From Lachnospiraceae bacterium (GTDB lineage: Bacteria; Bacillota; Clostridia; Lachnospirales; Lachnospiraceae), in the NCBI GenBank assembly GCA_024698885.1, contig JAILQQ010000039.1, positions 1-63,486 of the forward strand: a stretch of DNA of 63,486 nt. The letters run 5' to 3'. Below are positions 51,646 through 60,329 of this stretch, piece by piece. Position 1 is the first letter of the stretch, and each line of letters starts with the position of its first letter. Made by a program: the position numbers and the translations under genes. The notes below the pieces were generated by a model that was given only the letters and a program-made list of their open reading frames with translations, did no database searches and was not told where the DNA came from.

Positions 51646-52656
51646 ATGGCTGACTGGATAATCGTAGTGGATGACGACATGACAAACCTGAAGGTGGCGG
51701 GGCATATCCTGAGCAAGGAGGGCTTCAGGGTCACGGCATTAAAAAGCGGACCGGCACTGCTTGAATATGTGAAGGAAAACGGGTACCCCGATCTGATCCT
51801 TTTAGATATCAAAATGCCCGTGATGGATGGGTTTGAGACATTAGGTGCCCTCAGAAAGCAGCAGGAGAACAAAGATGAGGTGCCGGTGATCTTTCTGACA
51901 GCCGACGAGAATGAAGAATCGGAAACCAGAGGCTTACAGCTTGGGGCCATGGATTTTATCAAAAAACCGTTCATTCCCGATGTGCTGAACCTGCGCGTGC
52001 ACCATATCATCGATCTGAATCATCTGCAGAAGGATCTGGCCAGAGAGGTGGACAAGAAAACAGCGGAAAACGAGAGACTGTTCATCCACGTGGTGGAAGC
52101 CCTGGCCGAGGCGATTGACGCAAAGGATACCTATACGAACGGTCATTCCGGCCGGGTGGCGAAATACGCCAGGGAGATCGCCAAACGCTACGGCTATAAG
52201 GATAAGAAGCTGGACGGGATCTATATGATGGGGCTTCTGCACGATGTGGGAAAGATCGGCATACCGGACGCGATCATCAATAAACCGGCGAAGCTGACGA
52301 ACGAAGAATTCGAGGCCATCAAGAATCATCCGGTCATGGGCGCGAGGATCCTAAAGAGCATCAAGGAAATGCCGGGATTATCCATCGGTGCCAGGTGGCA
52401 CCATGAACGCTTCGGCGGCAACGGTTATCCGGACGGGCTGTCCGGAACGGATATTCCGGAGGAGGCGCGGATCATAGCGGTGGCGGATGCCTATGACGCC
52501 ATGAGCAGCAGAAGAAGCTATCGTGATGTGCTGCCGCAGGGTATCATACGGGAGGAAATAGAGAAGGGACGCGGAACCCAGTTTGATCCGACGTTTGCGG
52601 ATATCATGCTCCAGATGATCGACGATGACAAGGAGTTTAAGCTCAGAGAGGAATAG
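51646..52656 (+). CDS. Response regulator with HD-GYP c-di-GMP phosphodiesterase
   Basis: This 336-residue protein has a receiver domain (residues 1-125) with acidic pocket VVDDD, phospho-acceptor Asp in LLDIKMPVMDG, and the KKPF lysine. The HD-GYP domain spans about 150-320. It has LLHDVGKIGIPD, the HHE of RWHHERFGGNGYPDGLSG, and GYP intact. It should hydrolyse c-di-GMP when phosphorylated. GGGAGGAAG precedes the ATG. A TATAAT box lies at 51549-51554 without a clear -35. It is the first gene of a four-gene operon with two hybrid kinases. Confidence 0.92.
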   Translation: MADWIIVVDDDMTNLKVAGHILSKEGFRVTALKSGPALLEYVKENGYPDLILLDIKMPVMDGFETLGALRKQQENKDEVPVIFLTADENEESETRGLQLGAMDFIKKPFIPDVLNLRVHHIIDLNHLQKDLAREVDKKTAENERLFIHVVEALAEAIDAKDTYTNGHSGRVAKYAREIAKRYGYKDKKLDGIYMMGLLHDVGKIGIPDAIINKPAKLTNEEFEAIKNHPVMGARILKSIKEMPGLSIGARWHHERFGGNGYPDGLSGTDIPEEARIIAVADAYDAMSSRRSYRDVLPQGIIREEIEKGRGTQFDPTFADIMLQMIDDDKEFKLREE

Positions 52657-52659
52657 AAC

Positions 52660-55248
52660 GTGACGGAATTATCAGAGGAAAGGCAGAAGGAAGAGTTTCG
52701 TACGGCAGCGCATCTGATCATGCTGATCACGATGGGGATATTGGGTCTTGTCCTGATCATCCTGAACCGGGTCCTGCGGTGGGAGATTTGGATGATCCCT
52801 GTCATTGTCGCCGGGATCGTGGTCTGCTTCAGTATGTATATTTCCCATCGGGTCAGGGAGCAGATACAGATCTATATCTGCGGTGTGTTCCTTCTGTTTT
52901 TAACATTTTACTATGTTTCCAATATAGACACGGTTTATGACAGCTCCGCGCTTGTGATCATCATGATCATGATCTTTGCCTTTGCCGGCGAAAGGGTACT
53001 GACGATAGCAAGCCTTTTGATCGGACTCGGCGGCATGGGACTTCACCTCGTGCTCAGACAGACTTCCGGTAAGGGGCTGATACTTGAAACCAGCAGTATC
53101 ATCCGTACCTGCTGGGCTTTTGTGATCGTGGGATTAGCCTATATGCTGATCGTAAGGATCATGCACGTCTGGGAGAGGACGCAGAAGGAATTCACGGAGC
53201 AGGTGGAGCGCATTACGGAAGAGAACGCGCGGGCGAATAATTTCCTCGCCAACGTATCCCATGAGATCCGGACCCCCATTAACGCGGTGATCGGGCTTTC
53301 TGCCGTGATGGAGAAGGATGAACTCCCGGAACGGGTCAGGGACAGCATGGAGGCCATTTCCGAAGCGGGCCACCGGGTGGCCGAGCAGATCGGGGATATT
53401 CTCGATTTTACCGAGATCGATATGAAGAGACTGGCCGTTACGAAGGAGAGCTATATTATTGATTCCCTGATCAATGATCTGCTGGTGCAGCTTTCTTTCA
53501 CCGAGAATTACGGCCTGGACCTGGTGATCGATATGGAACCCGATATTCCGTTAGAGCTGGTGGGGGACGGCACAAAGATCAAAAAAATACTCTGGCATCT
53601 GATCTCAAACGGATATAAGTTTACGAGGGAGGGCGGGGTTTACGTCCATCTGCATGCCGTTCCGAGAGAGTACGGCATTAATCTCGTGATAGAGGTTACC
53701 GATACCGGCATCGGTATGTCGGCGGATGACATTGAGCATATCTACGACAGATTTTTCCAGCTGGATTCCGGCCGTTCCCGCACGACGGGAGGCCTGGGTC
53801 TCGGAATTCCCATCGCGAACGGCTTTACGAAGGCTATGGGAGGTGTCCTTGCCATTGACAGTGTGCCGGGGGAGGGAACGACCGCGCGTGTCAGTCTGCC
53901 GCAGGGCGTGATCAACGCTGCGCCGTGTCTTTCCGTCAGAAATAAGGAAAACTGTGTGGTGGCGGGATTTCTCGGCTTTATGACCACAGGGCATCCGAAG
54001 ATCCGGGAATTCTACATGGAATTCATTTCGCATCTTGTGATCGGGCTTGGGGTCTCCTTTTACCGCATCCAGTCCCGGGAAGAGCTGGAGAGATTTGTCA
54101 AAGTGAACCGCATCACCCATTTTTTCGTGGGTACCGGTGAATATCTGGAAAACAGGGAATATATTGAAGAGCTCTCCCATCAGATGAATGTGGCGCTAGT
54201 GGCGGATATCGGCTTTAAGGGCGAGGTGCCCCGCAATATCACCATGCTGCCCAAGCCCTTCCACGGCGCACAGGTGGCGAACTTCCTTAACCAGGGCTTT
54301 TCAACCGGGGATACTGTCAGTGACGAAGTGATGACCTGCCCGGGGCTTCCCTGTCTTGTCGTGGATGATGAACCGATGAATCTGTTAGTCGCCCGGGGTA
54401 TTTTTGAAACCTACGGCATGGTCGTCACCACCGTGTCCGGCGGACAGGAGGCGATCGATATCTGCGGGCGGCAGGATTTCGGGATCATTTTCATGGACCA
54501 TATGATGCCCGGCATGGACGGCGTGGAGGCGATGAAACTGCTCAGGAAAAACGCTGCCCGGGAAAAGAAGGAATTATGCATCGTGGCGCTGACTGCCAAT
54601 GCCATCAGCTCCGCCAAGGAAATGTTCCTGTCAGAAGGATTTGACGGGTTTGTGCCAAAACCCATAGAGATCCCGGAACTGGAACGCGTGTTAAAGCGTG
54701 TGCTGCCGAAATCCGTTATCGTCTACGAGCAGGCTCCCAAAAAGAAAAAAACAGCGTCTGCGTCCAAAAAAAAGGCGGATATCCGTAAAAAAGCGCCTGA
54801 GACAGAAACGAAAAAGGATGATGAATATTCCGGCATAAGGGCCTGTGGAGTGGATCCGGAGCAGGGAATACAATACTGCATGGGCGACCGTAATTTTTAT
54901 AAGGAGCTGCTTTCGGAATACATAAAGGATAGGCAGTTTAAGCTGAGTGAGCTTGCAGCCTATGTAAAAGAGGAGGATCTGAAGGATTACGCGATCCGGA
55001 TCCATGCGCTGAAGAGTACCTCAAAGATGATCGGCGCATTGAGCCTGTCAGAGCAGGCCAGGGTACTCGAGGAGGCCGCCAAGGAAGGAGACGGGGAGAC
55101 TGTCAGAAAGAAGCATCCTGCATTGTTAACGGCCTATGAGGAGCTGCTGAATGCGATAGAAGCCTTATCGGGAGAAAAGGAACCGGAGAAAAAGAGCGCT
55201 TCCGATGATGAGATTCTGGAATTTGATCCGGAAGGGAGTGACTTATGA
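52660..55248 (+). CDS. Hybrid sensor histidine kinase with receiver and HPt domains
   Basis: This 862-residue membrane protein starts at GTG 52660, three bases after the previous stop. About five or six transmembrane helices fill residues 15-165. The kinase has the H-box FLANVSHEIRTPINAV and the ATP-binding GGLGLGIP and DTGIGMS boxes. A pseudo-receiver-like stretch precedes the true receiver, which has VVDDEPMNL and MDHMMPGMDG. A Lys-rich linker leads to an HPt domain with IRIHALKSTSKMIGA. It thus has all four phosphorelay parts in one chain. A likely output is the HD-GYP regulator encoded just upstream. Confidence 0.9.
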   Translation: MTELSEERQKEEFRTAAHLIMLITMGILGLVLIILNRVLRWEIWMIPVIVAGIVVCFSMYISHRVREQIQIYICGVFLLFLTFYYVSNIDTVYDSSALVIIMIMIFAFAGERVLTIASLLIGLGGMGLHLVLRQTSGKGLILETSSIIRTCWAFVIVGLAYMLIVRIMHVWERTQKEFTEQVERITEENARANNFLANVSHEIRTPINAVIGLSAVMEKDELPERVRDSMEAISEAGHRVAEQIGDILDFTEIDMKRLAVTKESYIIDSLINDLLVQLSFTENYGLDLVIDMEPDIPLELVGDGTKIKKILWHLISNGYKFTREGGVYVHLHAVPREYGINLVIEVTDTGIGMSADDIEHIYDRFFQLDSGRSRTTGGLGLGIPIANGFTKAMGGVLAIDSVPGEGTTARVSLPQGVINAAPCLSVRNKENCVVAGFLGFMTTGHPKIREFYMEFISHLVIGLGVSFYRIQSREELERFVKVNRITHFFVGTGEYLENREYIEELSHQMNVALVADIGFKGEVPRNITMLPKPFHGAQVANFLNQGFSTGDTVSDEVMTCPGLPCLVVDDEPMNLLVARGIFETYGMVVTTVSGGQEAIDICGRQDFGIIFMDHMMPGMDGVEAMKLLRKNAAREKKELCIVALTANAISSAKEMFLSEGFDGFVPKPIEIPELERVLKRVLPKSVIVYEQAPKKKKTASASKKKADIRKKAPETETKKDDEYSGIRACGVDPEQGIQYCMGDRNFYKELLSEYIKDRQFKLSELAAYVKEEDLKDYAIRIHALKSTSKMIGALSLSEQARVLEEAAKEGDGETVRKKHPALLTAYEELLNAIEALSGEKEPEKKSASDDEILEFDPEGSDL

Positions 55249-57923
55249 GGGATAGATTTCGGACGTGGGCGGCCAGCCTGTTTGACCCTGAAAAGGATTT
55301 TCGGGAACGTACCTTTCAGCTGATCGTTTTTATTGCGATCGCAGCTGTTTTTCTGGCGGCATTGGGAGACCTGCTGTCAGGAGAGAATGTTGTCGAAACG
55401 GTCGTACTTTTTGTCAGCTGTTTTATGGCTGTTTTTGTGGCTGCGGTTACGTTAAAAAGACATCAGGTTCAGTTAGGCGGAGCATTGATCACCGGTGGGA
55501 TCATTTTTGTGATCCACCCCGTGACTTTCTTCTTCGGCGGGGGGCTTGAGGGAGGCTCCGTGCTGTGGATCAGCTGCTGTTTTCTGTTTATCGGTCTGAT
55601 CTTAACCGGGCGGCTCAGGATCATCATGCTTGTTCTGATGATCCTTTTGACCGCCGCAGAGTTTATCATATCTTACTTTTTTCCGGAGGTGATCGTGTCG
55701 GGACATACCAGGGAGCTTTGGTATGTCGACATGGCGATCTCCGCATTTGTGGTAGGCCTTTCGACCTATATCATGGTATGGTTCCAGAGTAAGCTGTATA
55801 CCGTTGAAAATAACAGGACGCGGGAACAGGCAAAGCAGATCGAGACGTTAAACCAAGCCCAGAACCGTTTCTTCTCCAGCATGAGCCATGAGATCAGAAC
55901 GCCGATCAATACCATCATCGGCCTGAATGAAATGATCCTCCGGGAAGATGTTTCCGACGAGGTGGCTGAGGATGCGCGGAATATCCAGTCTGCTTCCAAG
56001 ACGCTTTTATCTCTCATTAATGATATCCTGGATATGTCCAAGATCGAATCCGGCAGAATGGATATCCTGCCGGCACCCTATGATGTGGGAAAGATGCTTT
56101 CCGAGCTCGTGAACATGATCTGGATCCGGGCAAAGGAAAAGAACCTGCAGTTTACGGTGGATGTGGATCCGAGCCTTCCGGAGCAGTTATATTCCGATGA
56201 AGTCAGGATAAAACAGATCCTGATCAACCTCTTGAACAACGCGATCAAGTATACGGAGGAGGGAAAGGTATCTTTAGGGGTCCACTGCAGAAAGATCGGG
56301 GAAAGAAAGGTCGTGGTGACCTATACCGTAGAGGATACGGGAATGGGCATCCGAAAGGAGAGCATTCCCCATCTGTTTGACGCCTTCAGACGGGAGGACG
56401 AGAGCAAGAACCGTTATATCGAGGGTACGGGGCTTGGCCTTTCCATCGTAAAGCAGTTAGTGGACCTCATGGGCGGTGAGATAACCGTTAACAGTGTCTA
56501 TACCAAGGGCTCCACCTTTGAAGTCATTTTGGAGCAGGAGATCGTTTCCGACAAAGTCCTCGGAAAGTACGATCCTACCACGATGCACAGGGGCGCCCAA
56601 CGGAACAGATATCATCAGAGCTTTGAAGCGCCGGAAGCCAGAGTGCTGATCGTTGATGACGATCCGGCAAATCTCATGGTGGCGGAAAAGCTCCTCAGGG
56701 AGACCATGGTACAGATCACAACGGCGCGAAGCGGTGCCGAAGCTCTGGATCATACGCTGGAGCAGCATTTTGACGCTATCTTTATGGATCATTTGATGCC
56801 GGGAATGGACGGGATTGAATGCCTTCACGCGATCAGAGAACAGTCCGGCGGCCTGAACAAGGAAACGCCGGTGGCAGCGCTTACGGCCAATGCCGGCAGT
56901 GCCAATCAGGCGCTTTACCGGCATGAGGGCTTTGACGGATATCTGGTCAAGCCTGTAGATGCCGCGCTTTTTGAAGATCTGCTGCTTTCCATGCTGCCGC
57001 AGGAGATCGTGCAGATCACTGACGAGGGCGTGGAGAGCTTCGCATCGGACAAGATCGTCCGCGCGTTGCAGCGCAAGGTCCCTCTGCTGATCACGACGGA
57101 CAGTATCTCAGACCTGCCGAAAGACTTACTGAATACGTTAAAGATCCCGGTGCTGTCCTACAAGGTTTATATGGAGGGAGGCGTTTTCAGCGACGGCCTG
57201 GAAGCAGAGGGGGATGTGATCATCCGCTATATGGGCGACAGAGCCATTACGGCGCGAAGTGAGGCGCCTGAGGTTTCGGAATACGAAGAGTTCTTCTCGA
57301 GACAATTGCTGAACGCGCAGCATGTCATACACCTTGTGATGTCCCGCCATACCAGCAGGGGCTATGAGAATGCCACGGAGGCGGCGCTCGCGTTTTATAA
57401 TGTCAGGGTATATGATTCGGGACATCTGTCAAGCGGTACCGGCCTTCTGACACTGTATGCCAAAAAGCTGACGGATTCTGGCATAACGGATGCGGAAACG
57501 CTGACGCGGGAGCTGGATAAGAAGAGAGCGAAGATACAGACCTCCTTTATTGTGGACAGCCCCGATTATCTCTACCGCAGCGGCAGGCTTTCGAGGACAG
57601 TCCAGAAGCTGTGCCGGGCCTTTCTCCTGCATCCTGTGCTAAGGCTGAAGAACGGCTATATGACGGTAGGGGCTGTTATTGTAGGAAATACCGACAGGGC
57701 CAGGTCGATCTATATCAGAAATACCCTGAGGAATCCTGAAGAAATCGATCGGTCCATGCTCTTTATCACCTATGTCGGCATGAAAAAAAGTGAGGTGGAA
57801 GCCATCCGGGAGGAGGTACTGAAAAAGGTGCCCTTCGAAAAGGTCTATCTGCAGAAGGCCTCTCCGGCTGTCTCCATCAACAGCGGACCGGGAACCTTCG
57901 GACTTTTGTTTATGAGGAAATAA
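55245..57923 (+). CDS. Hybrid histidine kinase-receiver fused to a DegV-type lipid-binding domain
   Basis: This 892-residue protein overlaps the previous gene by four bases (ATGA). About six transmembrane helices lie in residues 25-180. The kinase has H-box FFSSMSHEIRTPINTIIG, an N-box, and DTGMGIR and GTGLGLSIV. The receiver domain has LIVDDDPANLM and MDHLMPGMDG. Residues about 605-892 match the DegV family: ITTDSISDLP, a serine-bearing YDSGHLSSGTG, VDSPDYLYRSGRLSR, and a C-terminal INSGPGTFGLLF. DegV proteins bind fatty acids. A covalent kinase-receiver-DegV link is unusual and suggests that lipid status feeds the relay or that phosphorylation gates lipid binding. Confidence 0.88.
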   Translation: MRDRFRTWAASLFDPEKDFRERTFQLIVFIAIAAVFLAALGDLLSGENVVETVVLFVSCFMAVFVAAVTLKRHQVQLGGALITGGIIFVIHPVTFFFGGGLEGGSVLWISCCFLFIGLILTGRLRIIMLVLMILLTAAEFIISYFFPEVIVSGHTRELWYVDMAISAFVVGLSTYIMVWFQSKLYTVENNRTREQAKQIETLNQAQNRFFSSMSHEIRTPINTIIGLNEMILREDVSDEVAEDARNIQSASKTLLSLINDILDMSKIESGRMDILPAPYDVGKMLSELVNMIWIRAKEKNLQFTVDVDPSLPEQLYSDEVRIKQILINLLNNAIKYTEEGKVSLGVHCRKIGERKVVVTYTVEDTGMGIRKESIPHLFDAFRREDESKNRYIEGTGLGLSIVKQLVDLMGGEITVNSVYTKGSTFEVILEQEIVSDKVLGKYDPTTMHRGAQRNRYHQSFEAPEARVLIVDDDPANLMVAEKLLRETMVQITTARSGAEALDHTLEQHFDAIFMDHLMPGMDGIECLHAIREQSGGLNKETPVAALTANAGSANQALYRHEGFDGYLVKPVDAALFEDLLLSMLPQEIVQITDEGVESFASDKIVRALQRKVPLLITTDSISDLPKDLLNTLKIPVLSYKVYMEGGVFSDGLEAEGDVIIRYMGDRAITARSEAPEVSEYEEFFSRQLLNAQHVIHLVMSRHTSRGYENATEAALAFYNVRVYDSGHLSSGTGLLTLYAKKLTDSGITDAETLTRELDKKRAKIQTSFIVDSPDYLYRSGRLSRTVQKLCRAFLLHPVLRLKNGYMTVGAVIVGNTDRARSIYIRNTLRNPEEIDRSMLFITYVGMKKSEVEAIREEVLKKVPFEKVYLQKASPAVSINSGPGTFGLLFMRK

Positions 57924-57924
57924 T

Positions 57925-59820
57925 ATGCAGGGAAAGATCATTTATTTTGACATCGCAGCTGTGCCGATCTATATTCTGATTCTGCTCACCATCGTGTACC
58001 GGAGGCTTGCAAAGGGCAGGACCAATGCATTGTTTTTGATCGTCGCAAGCGCGGCACTGATCACGGTGCTTTGTGATATCGCGGCGGAGGCAGGTATGTG
58101 GGAATACCCCCTGACGCAGGCCGAGGTGGGTTTTGTCAAGGTAACACAGTACCTGTATTTTGCCATGAGAAACGGATTCAATATGGTCTATCTGTTTTTC
58201 ATCTATTCTGTGATGAGATGCTGGTATCGTATCGTGCCGCATTACAGGAAGGCTCTTCTTACGGTGCCGTATCTGCTGATCCTTCTTATGCTTTTTACCA
58301 ATGAGAAGACCCATGCGGTATTCAGCGTGACGCCGGAGAGCGGCTATGTCCGCGGCAGTCTGATCCTCGCCGTTTATGTTTTTGCCATGTTTTATTTCGC
58401 ATACGGCGTGACCTTCCTCATTATCTACAGAAAGACGGTGGATGTCGGTGCGTGGGTATCGCTGTTAGCTCTTTATATGGTTAATCTGGTCGGTGTCCTC
58501 ATTCAGCTCGTATATCCGCGATTGCTGGTCGAGTGCTTCTTGACCAGCGTGACGCTGCTTCTTGTGATCCTCTTTGTGCAACGGCCGGAGAAGCAGGCGG
58601 ATATCAGCACGGGTCTTCCGGCCTACCGCGCTTTCCGCGAGGAAATGGAGAAGATAAAGATTACCGGGCAGAGAGTGCAGATCGTGATCGTTTCCGTTAA
58701 AAATGCCGATGAATTAAACCGGTTCCTGGGGGATAAGAACTACTCCGATTATATCCATTCGATCGAACGGTCCGTAAAGAGATTTACCGGAAAGGAAAGA
58801 ATCTCCTGTGAGCTCTATTATGAGCAGCCGGGCTTTTTCTATATCATTCTGGATGACGCAGCGTATAATCCGGTACAGGCGATCCCTATGATCCGGGAGA
58901 CCGTCCGGAAAGCAGAGGGCGGTGCTTATGACCGGGGAGCGGTTCCGGATATCCGGATCGTGACCGTAGCCTTTCCGGAGGAAATATCCGATACCAGGGA
59001 GTTGTTCCGCTTCGCGCATGATTTTGACCGCTTTGCGGATGTGGACCGGGTATTTGTCAGGGCGAAGAGCATTATCGAGCAGAGACCGTACCAGATCGAA
59101 GCGCATCTGGAGGAGATCCTCGAGCGGGCGATCGAGTCAAACCAGCTGATCATCGAGTACCAGCCGGTGTGGTCGGTAAAGGATCGGGTAAACCGCTCGG
59201 CAGAGGCTGTGATCAGTATCCGGGATGATGTTTTCGGCGAAATAGACGGAAACCTTCTGATGAAAGCAGCGGAGGCCAGAGGGCTTTCCATACGGCTGGG
59301 AGAACTCGTGATGGGGCAGGTGTTTGCCTTTGTGGGGAGCAGGGCCTTTTCCGAAAAGGGATTTTCCACGGTAACGATCATGCTTTCCATGAATCACTGC
59401 ATGCAGTTGAATTTTGTGGATATCGTCTGGAACCTGCGGGAGAAATACGAAGTGCATCCGGAACAGATCTGCTTTGCCATCAAGGAAACGGTGTATGAAA
59501 ACATGAGCGCCCAGTTTGACGAGAATATCCGGCAGCTGCATCTTCAGGGCTATCTTTTCTCCCTGGACGGCTATGGCAGGGGGTATTCGAATATGCAACA
59601 TATTCTGGAGCTGCCGATCGAATCCGTCAGACTGGACAGGTCGATGCTTGATTCCGCGTCGTCGGAGGGAGGCAGAGCGCTCTTAAAGGGCAGCATCCAG
59701 ATGTTAAAGAGCATACCGCTTGAAGTGATCGCACAGGGCGTTGATACGAGAGAAACCGCGGAAATGCTGATCGATATGGGCTGCGACTGCCTGCAGGGGG
59801 CCATCACATACATGGTTTAG
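57925..59820 (+). CDS. Seven-helix membrane protein with degenerate GGDEF and EAL domains
   Basis: This 631-residue protein starts one base after the kinase-DegV stop. Residues 1-225 form about seven transmembrane helices. A GGDEF-like region (230-385) has lost the GGDEF motif. The EAL-like domain (390-631) keeps traces: AEAVISIRD for EAL, and LDGYGRGYSN for DDFGTGYS, with the second catalytic Asp changed to Gly. Other traces are RLDRSM for K-I-D and QGVD for EGVE. Several metal or catalytic residues are therefore missing. It probably binds rather than hydrolyses c-di-GMP, or works through protein contacts. It ends the operon. Confidence 0.85.
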   Translation: MQGKIIYFDIAAVPIYILILLTIVYRRLAKGRTNALFLIVASAALITVLCDIAAEAGMWEYPLTQAEVGFVKVTQYLYFAMRNGFNMVYLFFIYSVMRCWYRIVPHYRKALLTVPYLLILLMLFTNEKTHAVFSVTPESGYVRGSLILAVYVFAMFYFAYGVTFLIIYRKTVDVGAWVSLLALYMVNLVGVLIQLVYPRLLVECFLTSVTLLLVILFVQRPEKQADISTGLPAYRAFREEMEKIKITGQRVQIVIVSVKNADELNRFLGDKNYSDYIHSIERSVKRFTGKERISCELYYEQPGFFYIILDDAAYNPVQAIPMIRETVRKAEGGAYDRGAVPDIRIVTVAFPEEISDTRELFRFAHDFDRFADVDRVFVRAKSIIEQRPYQIEAHLEEILERAIESNQLIIEYQPVWSVKDRVNRSAEAVISIRDDVFGEIDGNLLMKAAEARGLSIRLGELVMGQVFAFVGSRAFSEKGFSTVTIMLSMNHCMQLNFVDIVWNLREKYEVHPEQICFAIKETVYENMSAQFDENIRQLHLQGYLFSLDGYGRGYSNMQHILELPIESVRLDRSMLDSASSEGGRALLKGSIQMLKSIPLEVIAQGVDTRETAEMLIDMGCDCLQGAITYMV

Positions 59821-60329
59821 GAGTGGGACGGAAGGGCACCGATGAGAGGAAATGATCCGTTCTGAAAAGCAGACCGAATCGGCGCAATTTGAGGGATAAC
59901 GCTGAAAGGGCACCGGTGGTTTCGAGAGATAACGTCGAAAGGGCATCGGTGGTCTGAGGGTCAGGGTTTTGAAAGGGCATCGGTGATCTGAGGGTCAGCG
60001 GTTTTGAACGGGCATACATGATCTGAGGGTCAGAAGGCAGCATGCAGCAAAGCTGCATGTGCAATTTGCGCAAGGAACCGTCTCTGCAAGCTAGCTTGCG
60101 AGAGCGGTTCTTTGCGCAAATTGTCCCAGGCACTACGTGCCTTGGACCTTCTGACCCTCAGATCATGTATGCCCCCCGACATTTTGATGCCCTCAGACCA
60201 CCGATGCCCCCACGTATCCTCGCCCTCAGACCACCGATGCCCCTAACGCACCCTCGCCATCAGATCCCTGCGTCTCCACGACGCTTTAATCCCGCGGATC
60301 GTCGCTCCCCTTTCAACGCACCCTGCACC
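59821..60329. repeat. Symmetrical repeat region between convergent genes
   Basis: Left of centre, units starting GAAAGGGCA(T/C)CGGTG occur at about 59904, 59937, 59971 and 60006 (periods 33-35), with a weaker one at 59831. Most units end with TCTGAGGGTCAG. Right of centre the same unit appears inverted (CTCAGACCACCGATGCCCC at 60192-60210 and 60225-60243, and decayed copies beyond). A decayed palindromic element (GGAAATGATCCGTTCTG...CAGACCGAATCGGCGC) lies at 59849-59885. I see no gene here. The centre is listed separately. Confidence 0.85.
60010..60174. repeat. Large nested palindrome: 28-base closing stem enclosing three hairpins
   Basis: Positions 60010-60037 are the exact reverse complement of 60147-60174. 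Inside are three hairpins. The first is CATGCAGC/GCTGCATG (60041-60059). The second is a long hairpin at 60062-60123: CAATTTGCGCAA with its complement, then GAACCG/CGGTTC, then GCAAG/CTTGC around CTAG. The third is AGGCAC/GTGCCT (60128-60142). As RNA or single-stranded DNA it would fold into a cloverleaf-like multibranch shape. It has no T-run, so it is not an ordinary terminator. Confidence 0.85.

Noticed and set aside
59849-59885. A full copy of the palindromic element
   Set aside because: Only the first stem is partly kept and the following GCGCA is not followed by a palindrome, so I treat it as a decayed remnant.
59821-60329. CRISPR array
   Set aside because: Units of 33-35 bases are contiguous and partly inverted about a centre, without unique spacers between identical repeats, and no cas genes are nearby.
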